A DNA stretch of 28,946 nt, from assembly GCA_035296085.1 (NCBI GenBank), contig DATHBP010000120.1, positions 1-28,946 of the forward strand, given 5' to 3'. Below the pieces are notes generated by a model, which was not told where the DNA came from, ran no database searches, and saw only the letters and a program-made list of their open reading frames with translations. The translations under genes were made by a program, and so were the position numbers. This DNA is from DATHBP01 sp035296085 (GTDB lineage: Bacteria; Actinomycetota; Actinomycetes; Propionibacteriales; Nocardioidaceae). Shown in pieces: positions 1 to 8,522 of the stretch; position 1 is the first letter of the stretch; each line of letters starts with the position of its first letter.

Positions 1-591
<591 letters not shown>

Positions 592-619
592 CGCGGCGGG
601 GCAGCAGCCGAACGCTGAA

Positions 620-638
620 CGGCCCCGGCGCCGGGCCG
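620..638. terminator. GC-rich hairpin between convergent genes (candidate terminator)
   Basis: CGGCCC (620-625) and GGGCCG (633-638) can pair around a 7-base loop, midway between the lepA stop and the stop of the convergent membrane-protein gene. No T-run follows on either strand, so this is at best a factor-assisted or bidirectional terminator. In DNA this GC-rich such stems also arise by chance. Confidence 0.3.
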
Positions 639-645
639 CTGCCGG

Positions 646-1104
646 TCAGGACACGAAGTGGAACGTCAGCGGATAGCGGAAGTTCTCGCCCCTCGAGGCA
701 CGCATCGAGGCCACGATCACAATGACCACGTAGAAGATGCCCAGGGCGACGAAGAAGAAGATGCCGACGAGGAGGAGGAGCAACAGGAAGCAGACCGCCG
801 CGTAGATCAGCACGGTGATCTGGAAGTTCAGGGACTCGATCGCGTGGCGGCGGATGAACTGCGAGGTGTTGCCCTTGAACAACAAGACGGCGAGCGGAGC
901 GAGCAGACCCAGCGCGATGTAGGCGGCCAGGAACGACCCGATGTGGGCCGCCACTGCCCAGTTGCGCTCCTCGCTGCTGGTGCCGCTGTGAGCCGGCGGG
1001 CCGCTGGGTCCACCGGCGCCGCCGGCAGACGAGGGCTGCCACTGGCCGCTGGGCTCGACAGGGCGCTCCTGCGGATAGCGAGGCAGGTCTTCGCTCGAGC
1101 TCAT
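646..1104 (-). CDS. DUF4870-type small membrane protein
   Basis: 152 residues. The first ~45 are hydrophilic and rich in Pro, Gly and Ser (PSSAGGAGGPSGPP). The rest resembles the DUF4870/Tic20-like family: SSEERNWAVAAHIGSFLAAY, a membrane segment ending in LAPLAVLLFKG, the family signature QFIRRHAIESLNFQ, then two hydrophobic segments (VLIYAAVCFLLLLLLVG and FFVALGIFYVVIVIVASM). The predicted topology is three to four transmembrane helices. The molecular function of the family is not established. The start is ATG at 1104, with a G-rich stretch just upstream. It is divergent from the acyl-CoA ligase at 1186, so the 81 bases between them must hold promoters for both; I see no clear boxes. Confidence 0.8.
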   Translation of the reverse strand: MSSSEDLPRYPQERPVEPSGQWQPSSAGGAGGPSGPPAHSGTSSEERNWAVAAHIGSFLAAYIALGLLAPLAVLLFKGNTSQFIRRHAIESLNFQITVLIYAAVCFLLLLLLVGIFFFVALGIFYVVIVIVASMRASRGENFRYPLTFHFVS

Positions 1105-1185
1105 GACCCCCAGTGAACACCATGGGTGCCAACCAGCAGAGGGTCGTGACAGGCTTGGGCTGCCACACCCTGCAGGAGGGACTCC

Positions 1186-3024
1186 ATGTCAGCCGCTGCT
1201 CCCGAGCAAGACGTCGACGACCATCTGCTCATCGAGCGGCGCGCACCATCCGTCGCCAGGATGTTCCTCGACCGGGTCCACCAGACCCCTGACTCCGAGG
1301 CATACCGCTACCCCGTAGGCGAAGACTGGCGGTCGCAGACCTGGCGCGAGACCGGCGCCACAGTGAACCGGTTGGCGGCCGGCCTCATCGCCTTGGGCGT
1401 GGAGCCCGAGCAGCGGGTCGCGATCGCATCGAGCACGCGTTATGAGTGGATCCTCGCCGACCTCGCGGTCATGTGCGCCGGCGCGGCGACGACCACCGTC
1501 TACCCGTCGACGGTCGCGGAAGATGCGGCGTACATCCTGCGCGACTCCGAGAGCCGCGTCCTGTTCGCGGAGGACGACGAGCAGGTCCAGAAGTTCCGCG
1601 ACCGACGCGCCGAGATGCCGGCGTTGGCCAAGGTCGTGACGTTCGACGGCTCCACCGACGGCGAGTGGGTGATCTCGCTGGGCGACCTGCTGAGCCTCGG
1701 CGACGAGCTGCTCACGCAGTCACCGGACATCGTCGAGGAACGTGTCGCCGGCATCGGCACCGACGACCTGGCAACGCTCATCTACACCTCCGGCACCACC
1801 GGGCGGCCCAAGGGCGTACGGCTGCGGCACTCGGGATGGACCTACGAGGGTGCGGCCGTCGATGCCTTGGACATCTTGAGCATCGACGACCTGCAGTACC
1901 TCTGGCTGCCCATGGCGCACTCGTTCGGTAAGGTGCTGCTGACCGCGCAGCTGCAGATCGGCTTCCCCACCGCCGTAGACGGTCGGGTGGACAAGATCAT
2001 CGACAACCTCGCGGTCGTCCGGCCGACGTTCATGGGTGCCGCTCCGCGCATCTTCGAGAAGGTCTACGGACGTATCGTCACGACGGCGCAGTCCGCCGGG
2101 GGAGCCAAGGCCAAGATCTTCGACCGCGCCTTCGTGGTCGGTCTAGCAGTGTCCCGAGCCCGGCGCGCCGGGCAGCCGGTCCCGCCGCTGCTCGCGGCAC
2201 AGCACAAGGTGTTCGACCGGCTCGTGTTCGCCAAGATCCGCGATCGCTTCGGTGGCCGGCTGCGGTTCTTCATCTCCGGTGCGGCGGCGCTCAACCGCGA
2301 CGTAGCCGAGTGGTTCCACGCGGCCGGCATCGTGATCCTCGAGGGCTATGGGCTGACCGAGACCTCCGCCGGATCCTGCGTCAACCTGCCGGCGAGCCTG
2401 CGCCTAGGCAGTGTCGGCCGGCCGCTGCCGGGCACGCACGTCCGGCTCGCCGACGATGGCGAGATCCTCATCAAGGGGCCCGGGGTGATGGCCGGCTATC
2501 ACAGCCAGGGCGACGTGACCGACGAGTCGCTCAGTGCGGACGGCTGGCTCCACACCGGTGACATCGGGGAGGTCGACGCCGACGGCTTCGTCCGGGTCAC
2601 GGACCGCAAGAAGGACCTCTTCAAGACCTCGGGTGGCAAGTACGTCGCGCCACAGGTGATCGAGGCGCGCTTCAAGGGGGTGTGCCCCTACGCGAGTCAC
2701 TTCCTGGTGCACGGACAGGGCCGTCCGTACTGCACGGCGATCATCACGCTCGACCCGGAGGCGATGCAGCGCTGGGCCGAGGAGCACGACATGGGCGACC
2801 GCCCGTACGCCGAGGTCGTGGCGTCGCCGGCTGTCCAGGAGCTGATCGCCGGCTACGTCGAGGAGCTCAACCGACGCCTCAACAGGTGGGAGAGCATCAA
2901 GAAGTACGTCGTCCTCGACCACGACATGACCGTCGAGTCCGGCGAGGTCACGCCCAGCTTGAAGCTCCGGCGCAAGGTCATCGAAGCGAACTACGCCGAG
3001 CAGCTCGACGCTCTCTACTCCTGA
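1186..3024 (+). CDS. Long-chain acyl-CoA ligase (AMP-forming, FadD15-like)
   Basis: 612 residues, the usual length for an AMP-forming long-chain fatty acid-CoA ligase, which activates fatty acids through an acyl-adenylate. Family motifs are in order: phosphate-binding loop TSGTTGRPKG (201-210), GYGLTETS (387-394), the TGD motif in WLHTGD (457-459), and the hinge RKKDLFKTSGGKY with a Lys at 485. The C-terminal part (RWESIKKYVVL, then GEVTPSLKLRRK) is typical of the FadD15 branch. The start is ATG 1186, supported by AGGAGG at 1174-1179 with 6-base spacing. There is no transmembrane segment, so it should be cytosolic or membrane-peripheral. Substrate chain length cannot be read from sequence. 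Confidence 0.93.
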   Translation: MSAAAPEQDVDDHLLIERRAPSVARMFLDRVHQTPDSEAYRYPVGEDWRSQTWRETGATVNRLAAGLIALGVEPEQRVAIASSTRYEWILADLAVMCAGAATTTVYPSTVAEDAAYILRDSESRVLFAEDDEQVQKFRDRRAEMPALAKVVTFDGSTDGEWVISLGDLLSLGDELLTQSPDIVEERVAGIGTDDLATLIYTSGTTGRPKGVRLRHSGWTYEGAAVDALDILSIDDLQYLWLPMAHSFGKVLLTAQLQIGFPTAVDGRVDKIIDNLAVVRPTFMGAAPRIFEKVYGRIVTTAQSAGGAKAKIFDRAFVVGLAVSRARRAGQPVPPLLAAQHKVFDRLVFAKIRDRFGGRLRFFISGAAALNRDVAEWFHAAGIVILEGYGLTETSAGSCVNLPASLRLGSVGRPLPGTHVRLADDGEILIKGPGVMAGYHSQGDVTDESLSADGWLHTGDIGEVDADGFVRVTDRKKDLFKTSGGKYVAPQVIEARFKGVCPYASHFLVHGQGRPYCTAIITLDPEAMQRWAEEHDMGDRPYAEVVASPAVQELIAGYVEELNRRLNRWESIKKYVVLDHDMTVESGEVTPSLKLRRKVIEANYAEQLDALYS

Positions 3025-3044
3025 GACGCTGCGTTCGCAGCAAT

Positions 3045-3096
3045 GCGACCCAGCACCGCGACCCAGCACCGCGACCCAGCACTGCCGCCCAGCACC
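3045..3096. repeat. 13-base tandem repeat, four copies, between ligase and hemW
   Basis: Unit GCGACCCAGCACC occurs exactly at 3045-3057 and 3058-3070, with one change at 3071-3083 (final T), and a more diverged copy at 3084-3096 (GCCGCCCAGCACC). It lies entirely in the 89-base gap between the ligase stop and the hemW start. Possible roles are a slippage-prone microsatellite, a spacer or a weak structure element; nothing in the sequence decides. Confidence 0.9.
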
Positions 3097-3113
3097 ACTG
3101 GGACACTTGGGGC

Positions 3114-4373
3114 ATGGCCCCGGCGCTTCCTCTCGGCGATGCCGCACCCCATGACGGTGGGTTGCCCGCACGTGCGCTGAGCACTCTGCCTACGCGCCCG
3201 CTCGGGTTCTACGTCCACGTCCCGTTCTGCGTCACCCGCTGCGGCTACTGCGACTTCAACACCTACACCGCCGCCGAGCTCGGCGGTCGCTCCTCCCCGG
3301 CGGCGTACGTCGAGGCGGTCCTCGCTGAGATCCGGCTCGCCCGCCGAGTGCTCGGTGACCCCGCCCCGGCGGTCTCGTCGGTGTTCTTCGGCGGCGGCAC
3401 GCCCACAGTTTTGGCGCCTGACGAGCAGCTGCGGATCCTGCGCGCCATCGCCGACGAGTTCGGCCTGGTCGCCGGCGCAGAGGTCACCACCGAGTCCAAC
3501 CCGGACTCGGTCGACCTCCGGTCCCTCACCCGGCTTCGCGCCGGTGGCATCAACCGGGTGTCGTTCGGCGTCCAGTCCTTCGTCCCGCACGTGCTTGCCG
3601 TCCTCGACCGACGTCATGACCCGGCCCGCGTGCCCGCGGTGGTGGCGGCAGCGCGTACGGCCGGTTTCCAGCAGGTCAGCCTGGACCTCATCTACGGGGC
3701 GCCGGGGGAGTCACGCGCGGACTGGGCGTCGTCGCTGCGCGCTGCGCTGGAGCTGCGCCCCGACCATGTCAGCGCCTACGCGCTGACGGTCGAGCCCGGC
3801 ACCGCCCTCGCCCGGCGGGTACGCCGCGGCGAGCTGGCTAGCCCCGACGATGATGACCTGGCCGACAAGTACGTCCTCGCCGACGAGGCGCTCACCGATG
3901 CCGGCCTGCAGTGGTACGAGATCTCCAACTGGTCGGCGGGCGACGACTCCCGCTGTCGACACAACCTGGGCTACTGGACGGGCGCGAACTGGTGGGGCGC
4001 CGGCCCAGGAGCGCACTCCCACGTCGGCGGCGTGCGCTGGTGGAACGTCAAGCATCCGGCGGCGTACACGGACCGGCTGGATACGGGTCGCAGCCCGGCT
4101 CAGTCGCGCGAAGTCCTCGACCAGGCGACGAAACGTACCGAGCGGGTGATGCTCGAGCTGCGGCTCGCGAGCGGACTCGAGCCGGACGTGCTGCCCAACC
4201 TCAGCAGCGCACGGGTCGCGCAGCTGGTAGGTAGCGGACTCGTCGAGCCGCCGATCGTGTCCGCGGATGCCAGAGCAGGGGAGAGGCCGGCCGGTCAGCT
4301 GGTGCTCACTCGCCGGGGCCGACTGCTCGCCGACACCGTCGTCCACGGGCTGCTCGACGGCCGCCCCGGCTGA
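3114..4373 (+). CDS. hemW: HemW-type radical SAM heme chaperone
   Basis: 419 residues. The radical SAM cluster motif is CVTRCGYC (Cys 39, 43, 46), followed by FGGGTPT (93-98) and SFGVQSF. The C-terminal part carries RHNLGYWTGANWWGAGPGAHS, with the HNxxYW motif characteristic of HemW. The family was long misannotated as oxygen-independent coproporphyrinogen oxidase; HemW binds heme and is thought to insert it into target proteins, and lacks the extra N-terminal cysteine arrangement of true HemN. ATG 3114 is chosen because upstream codons overlap the ligase and read through the tandem repeat. It lies directly upstream of hrcA, a common actinobacterial order. Confidence 0.93.
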   Translation: MAPALPLGDAAPHDGGLPARALSTLPTRPLGFYVHVPFCVTRCGYCDFNTYTAAELGGRSSPAAYVEAVLAEIRLARRVLGDPAPAVSSVFFGGGTPTVLAPDEQLRILRAIADEFGLVAGAEVTTESNPDSVDLRSLTRLRAGGINRVSFGVQSFVPHVLAVLDRRHDPARVPAVVAAARTAGFQQVSLDLIYGAPGESRADWASSLRAALELRPDHVSAYALTVEPGTALARRVRRGELASPDDDDLADKYVLADEALTDAGLQWYEISNWSAGDDSRCRHNLGYWTGANWWGAGPGAHSHVGGVRWWNVKHPAAYTDRLDTGRSPAQSREVLDQATKRTERVMLELRLASGLEPDVLPNLSSARVAQLVGSGLVEPPIVSADARAGERPAGQLVLTRRGRLLADTVVHGLLDGRPG

Positions 4374-4423
4374 GCCTCGATTGGCCTGCCTCCGGCCCTG
4401 TAGACCCGTAGACTGAAGCCAAT

Positions 4424-4454
4424 CTCTGGCACTCGCTGCGACGGAGTGCCAGAG
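4424..4454. promoter_or_regulatory. CIRCE operator (HrcA binding site)
   Basis: A perfect 11-base inverted repeat: CTCTGGCACTC (4424-4434), a 9-base spacer, and GAGTGCCAGAG (4444-4454). The inner nine bases and the N9 spacer match the CIRCE consensus TTAGCACTC-N9-GAGTGCTAA, with the outer bases GC-shifted. It ends 39 bases before the hrcA start, as expected for autoregulation of hrcA-dnaJ by HrcA. A TAGACT at 4409-4414 just upstream could be the -10 box. Confidence 0.95.
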
Positions 4455-4493
4455 CTACGGCCAGTGTGAAAATCGCCTTCGGGAGGTGACCCG

Positions 4494-5516
4494 GTGCTCG
4501 ACGACCGCAAGCTCGACGTGCTGCGCGCCATCGTCGAGGACTACGTGAGCACCCAGGAGCCGGTGGGGTCGAAAGCGCTCGTGGAGCGACACAAGCTGGC
4601 CGTCTCGCCGGCCACCGTGCGCAACGACATGGCGGTGCTGGAGGAGGAGGGCTTCATCGCCCAGCCGCACACCAGCGCGGGCCGCATCCCCACCGACAAG
4701 GGCTACCGGCTCTTCGTCGACCGGTTGACAGGTGTGAAACCGCTGTCGGCGCCGGAGAAGCGGGCGATCTCGACGTTCCTCGAGGGGGCGGTGGACCTCG
4801 ACGATGTCGTGCAGCGGACGGTGCGGCTGCTCGCGCAGCTGACGCGTCAGGTCGCGATCGTCCAGTACCCGTCGCTGTCGCGCTCGAGCGTGCGGCACGT
4901 GGAGTTCGTCGCGCTGACGTCGACTCGGGTGCTGCTGGTGCTGATCACCAGCAACGGCCGGGTCGAGCAACGGGTTCTCGAGACGCCCGAGCCGCTCTCC
5001 GACCATCTCCTGTCCACGCTGCGGACCCGCCTCAATGCAGCAGTTGCCGGCCGCCGCATCCCCGACGCCGTCATCAGCGTCGGTGCTCTGCCGGAGACTT
5101 TCGAAGCCGAAGACCGGCCGGCCGTCGCCAACATCGTCGCGTGCCTGCTCGACGCCGTGTCCACCGACCGGGGCGAAGAGCGCGTCGCGGTGGGGGGCAC
5201 GTCCAACCTGGCGAGGTTCGGCGACGAGTTCGACCGGTCGGTGCAGCCGGTGCTGGAGGCGCTCGAGGAGCACGTCGTCTTGCTCCGGCTGCTTGGGGAG
5301 GCGACGAGCCCGTCGACGGTGACTGTGCAGATCGGGCACGAGGTGCCCTACCAGCAGCTGTCCGCGACGTCGGTCGTCGCGACGGGCTACGGCCCGGGCG
5401 ACGAGTCCCTCGCCAAGCTCGGCATCGTGGGGCCGACGCGGATGGACTACCCGGGCTCGATGGCGGCGGTGCACGCGGTTGCGCGCTACGTCGGCCAGAT
5501 CTTGGCCGAGGCCTAG
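4494..5516 (+). CDS. hrcA: Heat-inducible transcription repressor HrcA
   Basis: 340 residues, normal length. The N-terminal winged helix reads MLDDRKLDVLRAIVEDYVSTQEPVGSKAL, then SPATVRNDMAVLEEEGFIAQPHTSAGRIPTDKGYR, a hallmark HrcA sequence; the remainder is the GAF-like dimerisation and insert region. HrcA represses chaperone genes at CIRCE and is kept active by GroEL. GTG 4494 is the start, supported by GGGAGGTG at 4481-4488. The CIRCE site immediately upstream points to autoregulation. It is followed by dnaJ after 4 bases, in one operon. Confidence 0.97.
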   Translation: MLDDRKLDVLRAIVEDYVSTQEPVGSKALVERHKLAVSPATVRNDMAVLEEEGFIAQPHTSAGRIPTDKGYRLFVDRLTGVKPLSAPEKRAISTFLEGAVDLDDVVQRTVRLLAQLTRQVAIVQYPSLSRSSVRHVEFVALTSTRVLLVLITSNGRVEQRVLETPEPLSDHLLSTLRTRLNAAVAGRRIPDAVISVGALPETFEAEDRPAVANIVACLLDAVSTDRGEERVAVGGTSNLARFGDEFDRSVQPVLEALEEHVVLLRLLGEATSPSTVTVQIGHEVPYQQLSATSVVATGYGPGDESLAKLGIVGPTRMDYPGSMAAVHAVARYVGQILAEA

Positions 5517-5520
5517 TCCC

Positions 5521-6672
5521 GTGGACGAGGACCTGTACGCCATCCTCGGCGTAGGCCGTACGGCGACGACTGAGGACGTCAAGAAGGCTTATCGGCGGCT
5601 CGCTCGCCAGCTGCACCCCGACGTCAACCCCGACCCGCAGACCCAGGAGCGCTTCAAGGACGTGACGCGCGCCTACGAGGTGCTCGCCGACCCGCAGAAG
5701 CGCGAGATCTACGACCTCGGCGGCGACCCCTTGTCCGCTGCCGGCGCCGGCGGGGGTTTCGGCCAGGGGTTCTCCTTCACCGACATCATGGACGCGTTCT
5801 TTGGGCAGACGGCGACGCGCGGCCCGCGCCCGCGTGTACGCCGTGGCCAGGACGCTCTCATCCGGCTCAACGTGGAGCTCGCAGAAGCGGCGTTCGGGGT
5901 CACCAGGGAGCTCAAGGTCGACACCGCTGTCGTCTGCTCCGGCTGCCAGGGCACCGGCGCCGCCCCCGGCTCTCAGCCGGTTTCCTGCGAGACCTGTCAC
6001 GGGCGCGGGGAGATCATGCAGACCCAGCGCTCCTTCCTCGGCGAGATCCGTACGACGCGCCCTTGCCCTGCCTGCCGCGGGTTCGGGTCGCTGATCCCCG
6101 ACCCGTGCAAGGAGTGTGCGGGCGAGGGGCGGGTGCGCTCGCGCCGAGCCCTCACCGTGAAGATCCCCGCAGGTGTGGACACCGGCACCCGGGTCCAGCT
6201 CAGTGGTGAGGGTGAGGTGGGTGCCGGTGGGGGCCCGCCCGGCGACCTGTTCGTCGAGATCATCGTCGCGGCGCACCCGACGTTCGTCCGCAACGGCGAT
6301 GACCTGCACACCACGGCCACGCTGCCGATGACCGCAGCTGCGCTCGGGACCGAGCTGTCGCTGCCCACCTTGGAGGCCGACCTCGGTGCGGCGGACGGCG
6401 ATGCGTCGATCGCCTTGGCGATCAAGCCGGGCACGCAGTCCGGTGAGCGGATCGTTGTCGGCGGCCGGGGAGTGCCGCGGCTACGGGGGACCGGTCGTGG
6501 CGACCTCGTCGTCCAGGTCGTCGTCGAGACCCCCACCCGCCTGGCCGGACGCCAAGAGGACCTGTTGCGCGAACTGGCAGAGCTTCGCGGCGAGACAGGG
6601 TCCAACGGGCACGGATCCCCTGCGTCGAGGGGCGTGTTCGGTCGGCTGCGTGAGGCGTTCGGCGCCAGCTGA
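5521..6672 (+). CDS. dnaJ: Chaperone protein DnaJ
   Basis: 383 residues with the full type I DnaJ layout: J domain (1-70, HPD at 32-34), a short Gly/Phe-rich linker (about 72-90), the zinc-binding domain with four CxxCxGxG-type motifs (Cys 139/142, 156/159, 182/185, 196/199), then the C-terminal substrate-binding domains. It stimulates DnaK ATPase and delivers unfolded clients. GTG 5521 begins MDEDLYAILGV, the expected N-terminus, 4 bases after the hrcA stop; the open frame upstream overlaps hrcA and is not used. Pairing with hrcA marks the second actinobacterial DnaJ (DnaJ2), as opposed to the one in the dnaK-grpE operon. Confidence 0.97.
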   Translation: MDEDLYAILGVGRTATTEDVKKAYRRLARQLHPDVNPDPQTQERFKDVTRAYEVLADPQKREIYDLGGDPLSAAGAGGGFGQGFSFTDIMDAFFGQTATRGPRPRVRRGQDALIRLNVELAEAAFGVTRELKVDTAVVCSGCQGTGAAPGSQPVSCETCHGRGEIMQTQRSFLGEIRTTRPCPACRGFGSLIPDPCKECAGEGRVRSRRALTVKIPAGVDTGTRVQLSGEGEVGAGGGPPGDLFVEIIVAAHPTFVRNGDDLHTTATLPMTAAALGTELSLPTLEADLGAADGDASIALAIKPGTQSGERIVVGGRGVPRLRGTGRGDLVVQVVVETPTRLAGRQEDLLRELAELRGETGSNGHGSPASRGVFGRLREAFGAS

Positions 6673-6682
6673 CCCAGAGCCG

Positions 6683-7435
6683 ATGGCCAGCGTTCCGATG
6701 TTCCTCGTCGACGCCGCGACCCTCGCGACTGACCCGATCCGCCTCGGCGGTGCCGAAGGCAGACACGCCGCCACGGTGCGCCGGTTGCGGGCCGGCGAGG
6801 CCGTCGCGCTCACCGACGGGGCGGGGGGAGTCGCTGTTGGCAGGGTCGTCGCGGTTGATCGAGCCGGGCTGGTGTGTGCGGTCGAGCGGCGCCACGCAGA
6901 GCCGCCGGCCAGCCCCCGAGTCGTCGTCGTGCAGGCCCTGCCGAAGGGCGACCGGGCCGAGCTGGCCATCTCATCGTTGACCGAGGTGGGGGTCGACGTG
7001 GTCGTGCCGTGGGCCGCGGCTCGCAGCATCACCCGGTGGAGTGCTGATCGCGCTGCCAAAGGCCTGGACCGGTGGCGAACGGCCGCTCAGGAGGCAACCA
7101 AGCAGTCCCGCCGCGCGTGGCTGCCCGACATCCGCGACCTAGCCACCACTGAGGAGGTAGCCGCGCTGCTTGCAGAAGCTGCGCTGCCCGTTGTGCTGCA
7201 CCAGTCGGCGTCCCAACCGCTCGGCGCTGTCCGCATCCCGACCGATGGTGATGTGGTCGTCGTCGTCGGGCCGGAAGGCGGCATCGACGAGGCGGAGCTC
7301 GCCGCGTTCAGGGCCGCCGGCGCGGAACCGGTACGGATGGGCCCGACCGTGCTGCGTACCTCCACCGCCGGGACCGCAGCGGTTGCCGTGCTGCTGTCCC
7401 GTACGCCGCGTTGGGACGTGGCTAGCGAACGGTGA
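6683..7435 (+). CDS. rsmE: 16S rRNA (uracil-1498-N3)-methyltransferase RsmE
   Basis: 250 residues. RsmE uses S-adenosylmethionine to methylate N3 of U1498 in 16S rRNA. The N-terminal PUA-like part (1-70) contains HAATVRRLRAGE; the SPOUT domain carries QALPKGDRAE, TEVGVD, the SAM-binding knot VVGPEGG (196-200 GPEGG) and LRTSTAGTAA near the end. ATG 6683 is 10 bases after dnaJ, so it probably shares the heat-shock transcript. Its last 14 bases overlap the end of the convergent GerMN gene. Confidence 0.95.
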   Translation: MASVPMFLVDAATLATDPIRLGGAEGRHAATVRRLRAGEAVALTDGAGGVAVGRVVAVDRAGLVCAVERRHAEPPASPRVVVVQALPKGDRAELAISSLTEVGVDVVVPWAAARSITRWSADRAAKGLDRWRTAAQEATKQSRRAWLPDIRDLATTEEVAALLAEAALPVVLHQSASQPLGAVRIPTDGDVVVVVGPEGGIDEAELAAFRAAGAEPVRMGPTVLRTSTAGTAAVAVLLSRTPRWDVASER

Positions 7436-8522
7436 AGTCCTTGGTGTCGACGTTGATGGCGCGGCCGTCCTCGGCCGAGCTCTCGAAGACGCGGAGCGTG
7501 TAGTCGCCGGGTGGCAGCGGGATCTTCGTCGCGAAGGGCGAGAACTCCATGCCTGCCTCGGCCGTGGTGAAGCCGGAGTCGACGACGCTGTCGCCCTGCA
7601 GGACCTCCCAGCTGACGTTGGCCTCGAAGGTGTTCGCGATGCCAGCTAGCCGGACCGGGCTGTCCACCGTTTGACCCTGTGTGGGTCGGGTGACCCAGAT
7701 CATCGCCTGCACACCCAGCGGGTCCGCCCGCGGGATCGGCTGCGACGTGTCGACGCCGAGAATGGAGTCGACTGGGCTGCCGTCAACCGTGATCATCACC
7801 GGGTCGGTGGAGCCCAACGCCGCCTGCACGGTGTAAACCAACTGCTGGACGGTGAGCTGCGCGAGTTCTTCGGTGATGCGGGCTGCCGGGTACGGGTCCG
7901 GCATGCGCGTCAGGTCGACCGTGATCACACCGTCAGCATGGCTCACCGAGCGCACATCGCTGCCCCAGGAGTGGGCGCCATAGTCCGGGTCGATTGGCTC
8001 CCCCTTCAGCATCTCGGAGACGGCCGCTACGCCAGCACCGTCCGGAGCCGGCGTGGAGTGGAACTCCCGGTAGAGCCGCGGCCCGAAGTCGGAGTCGCCC
8101 ACGTAGTAGACCGGCACGCTCTCCACGGCCACCGGCCGGGGGGACCCGGAGTTGCTAGGCGCCGGGCTGGTCGGCGCCGAGCTGCTGGGTGTTGCGGGGG
8201 TGCTCGGCGCGTTGTCGCTCGGCGATGGGCTATCCGGCGCAGCGGTCGTGGGCGCAGGCGCAGTGGACTGCTGTCCCTGGCCGACCGGCCCGCCGGCGGT
8301 CGAGCCGCCCGGGTCGGTCAGCAGAGTGACACCGACGACCGTCGCGGCGGTAGCGACCGCCGCGGTGGCTGCCCCGGCGACCCAGGAGCGGCGATACCAC
8401 GGCGCCCTCGAGGCCGTCCGGCTGCGGATCGCGGCCAAGCCCTCCCCGCCGGGCTGGACGCGGCTGGCCTCGTCGTGGAGCGCGTCGCGAAGGATGGCGC
8501 TGAGGTCTTCGGACTCGTTCAT
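7422..8522 (-). CDS. Membrane-anchored GerMN/Gmad2 protein, putative regulator of the adjacent sigma factor
   Basis: 366 residues. Layout: cytosolic N-terminus (1-46, SAILRDALHDEASRV then LAAIRSR), one transmembrane helix (about 47-68), a Pro/Ser/Thr/Ala-rich linker (about 70-135), a GerMN-like domain (VPVYYVGDSDFGPRLYREF to about 250), and a C-terminal Gmad2-like immunoglobulin fold (WVTRPTQGQTVDSPVRLAG to FTVR). GerMN and Gmad2 were named from spore germination proteins but occur widely in non-sporulating actinobacteria. The start ATG at 8522 overlaps the sigma factor stop (ATGA), so the two are translationally coupled. A single-helix protein with a short cytosolic head encoded right after an ECF sigma factor suggests an anti-sigma role. 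I see no HxxxCxxC zinc anti-sigma motif, so this is inference. The alternative GTG/ATG starts upstream lie inside the sigma gene. Confidence 0.82.
   Translation of the reverse strand: MNESEDLSAILRDALHDEASRVQPGGEGLAAIRSRTASRAPWYRRSWVAGAATAAVATAATVVGVTLLTDPGGSTAGGPVGQGQQSTAPAPTTAAPDSPSPSDNAPSTPATPSSSAPTSPAPSNSGSPRPVAVESVPVYYVGDSDFGPRLYREFHSTPAPDGAGVAAVSEMLKGEPIDPDYGAHSWGSDVRSVSHADGVITVDLTRMPDPYPAARITEELAQLTVQQLVYTVQAALGSTDPVMITVDGSPVDSILGVDTSQPIPRADPLGVQAMIWVTRPTQGQTVDSPVRLAGIANTFEANVSWEVLQGDSVVDSGFTTAEAGMEFSPFATKIPLPPGDYTLRVFESSAEDGRAINVDTKDFTVR

Noticed and set aside
4455..5582. 375-codon minus-strand frame opposite hrcA
   Set aside because: Antisense shadow; the plus-strand product is an unmistakable HrcA preceded by CIRCE.
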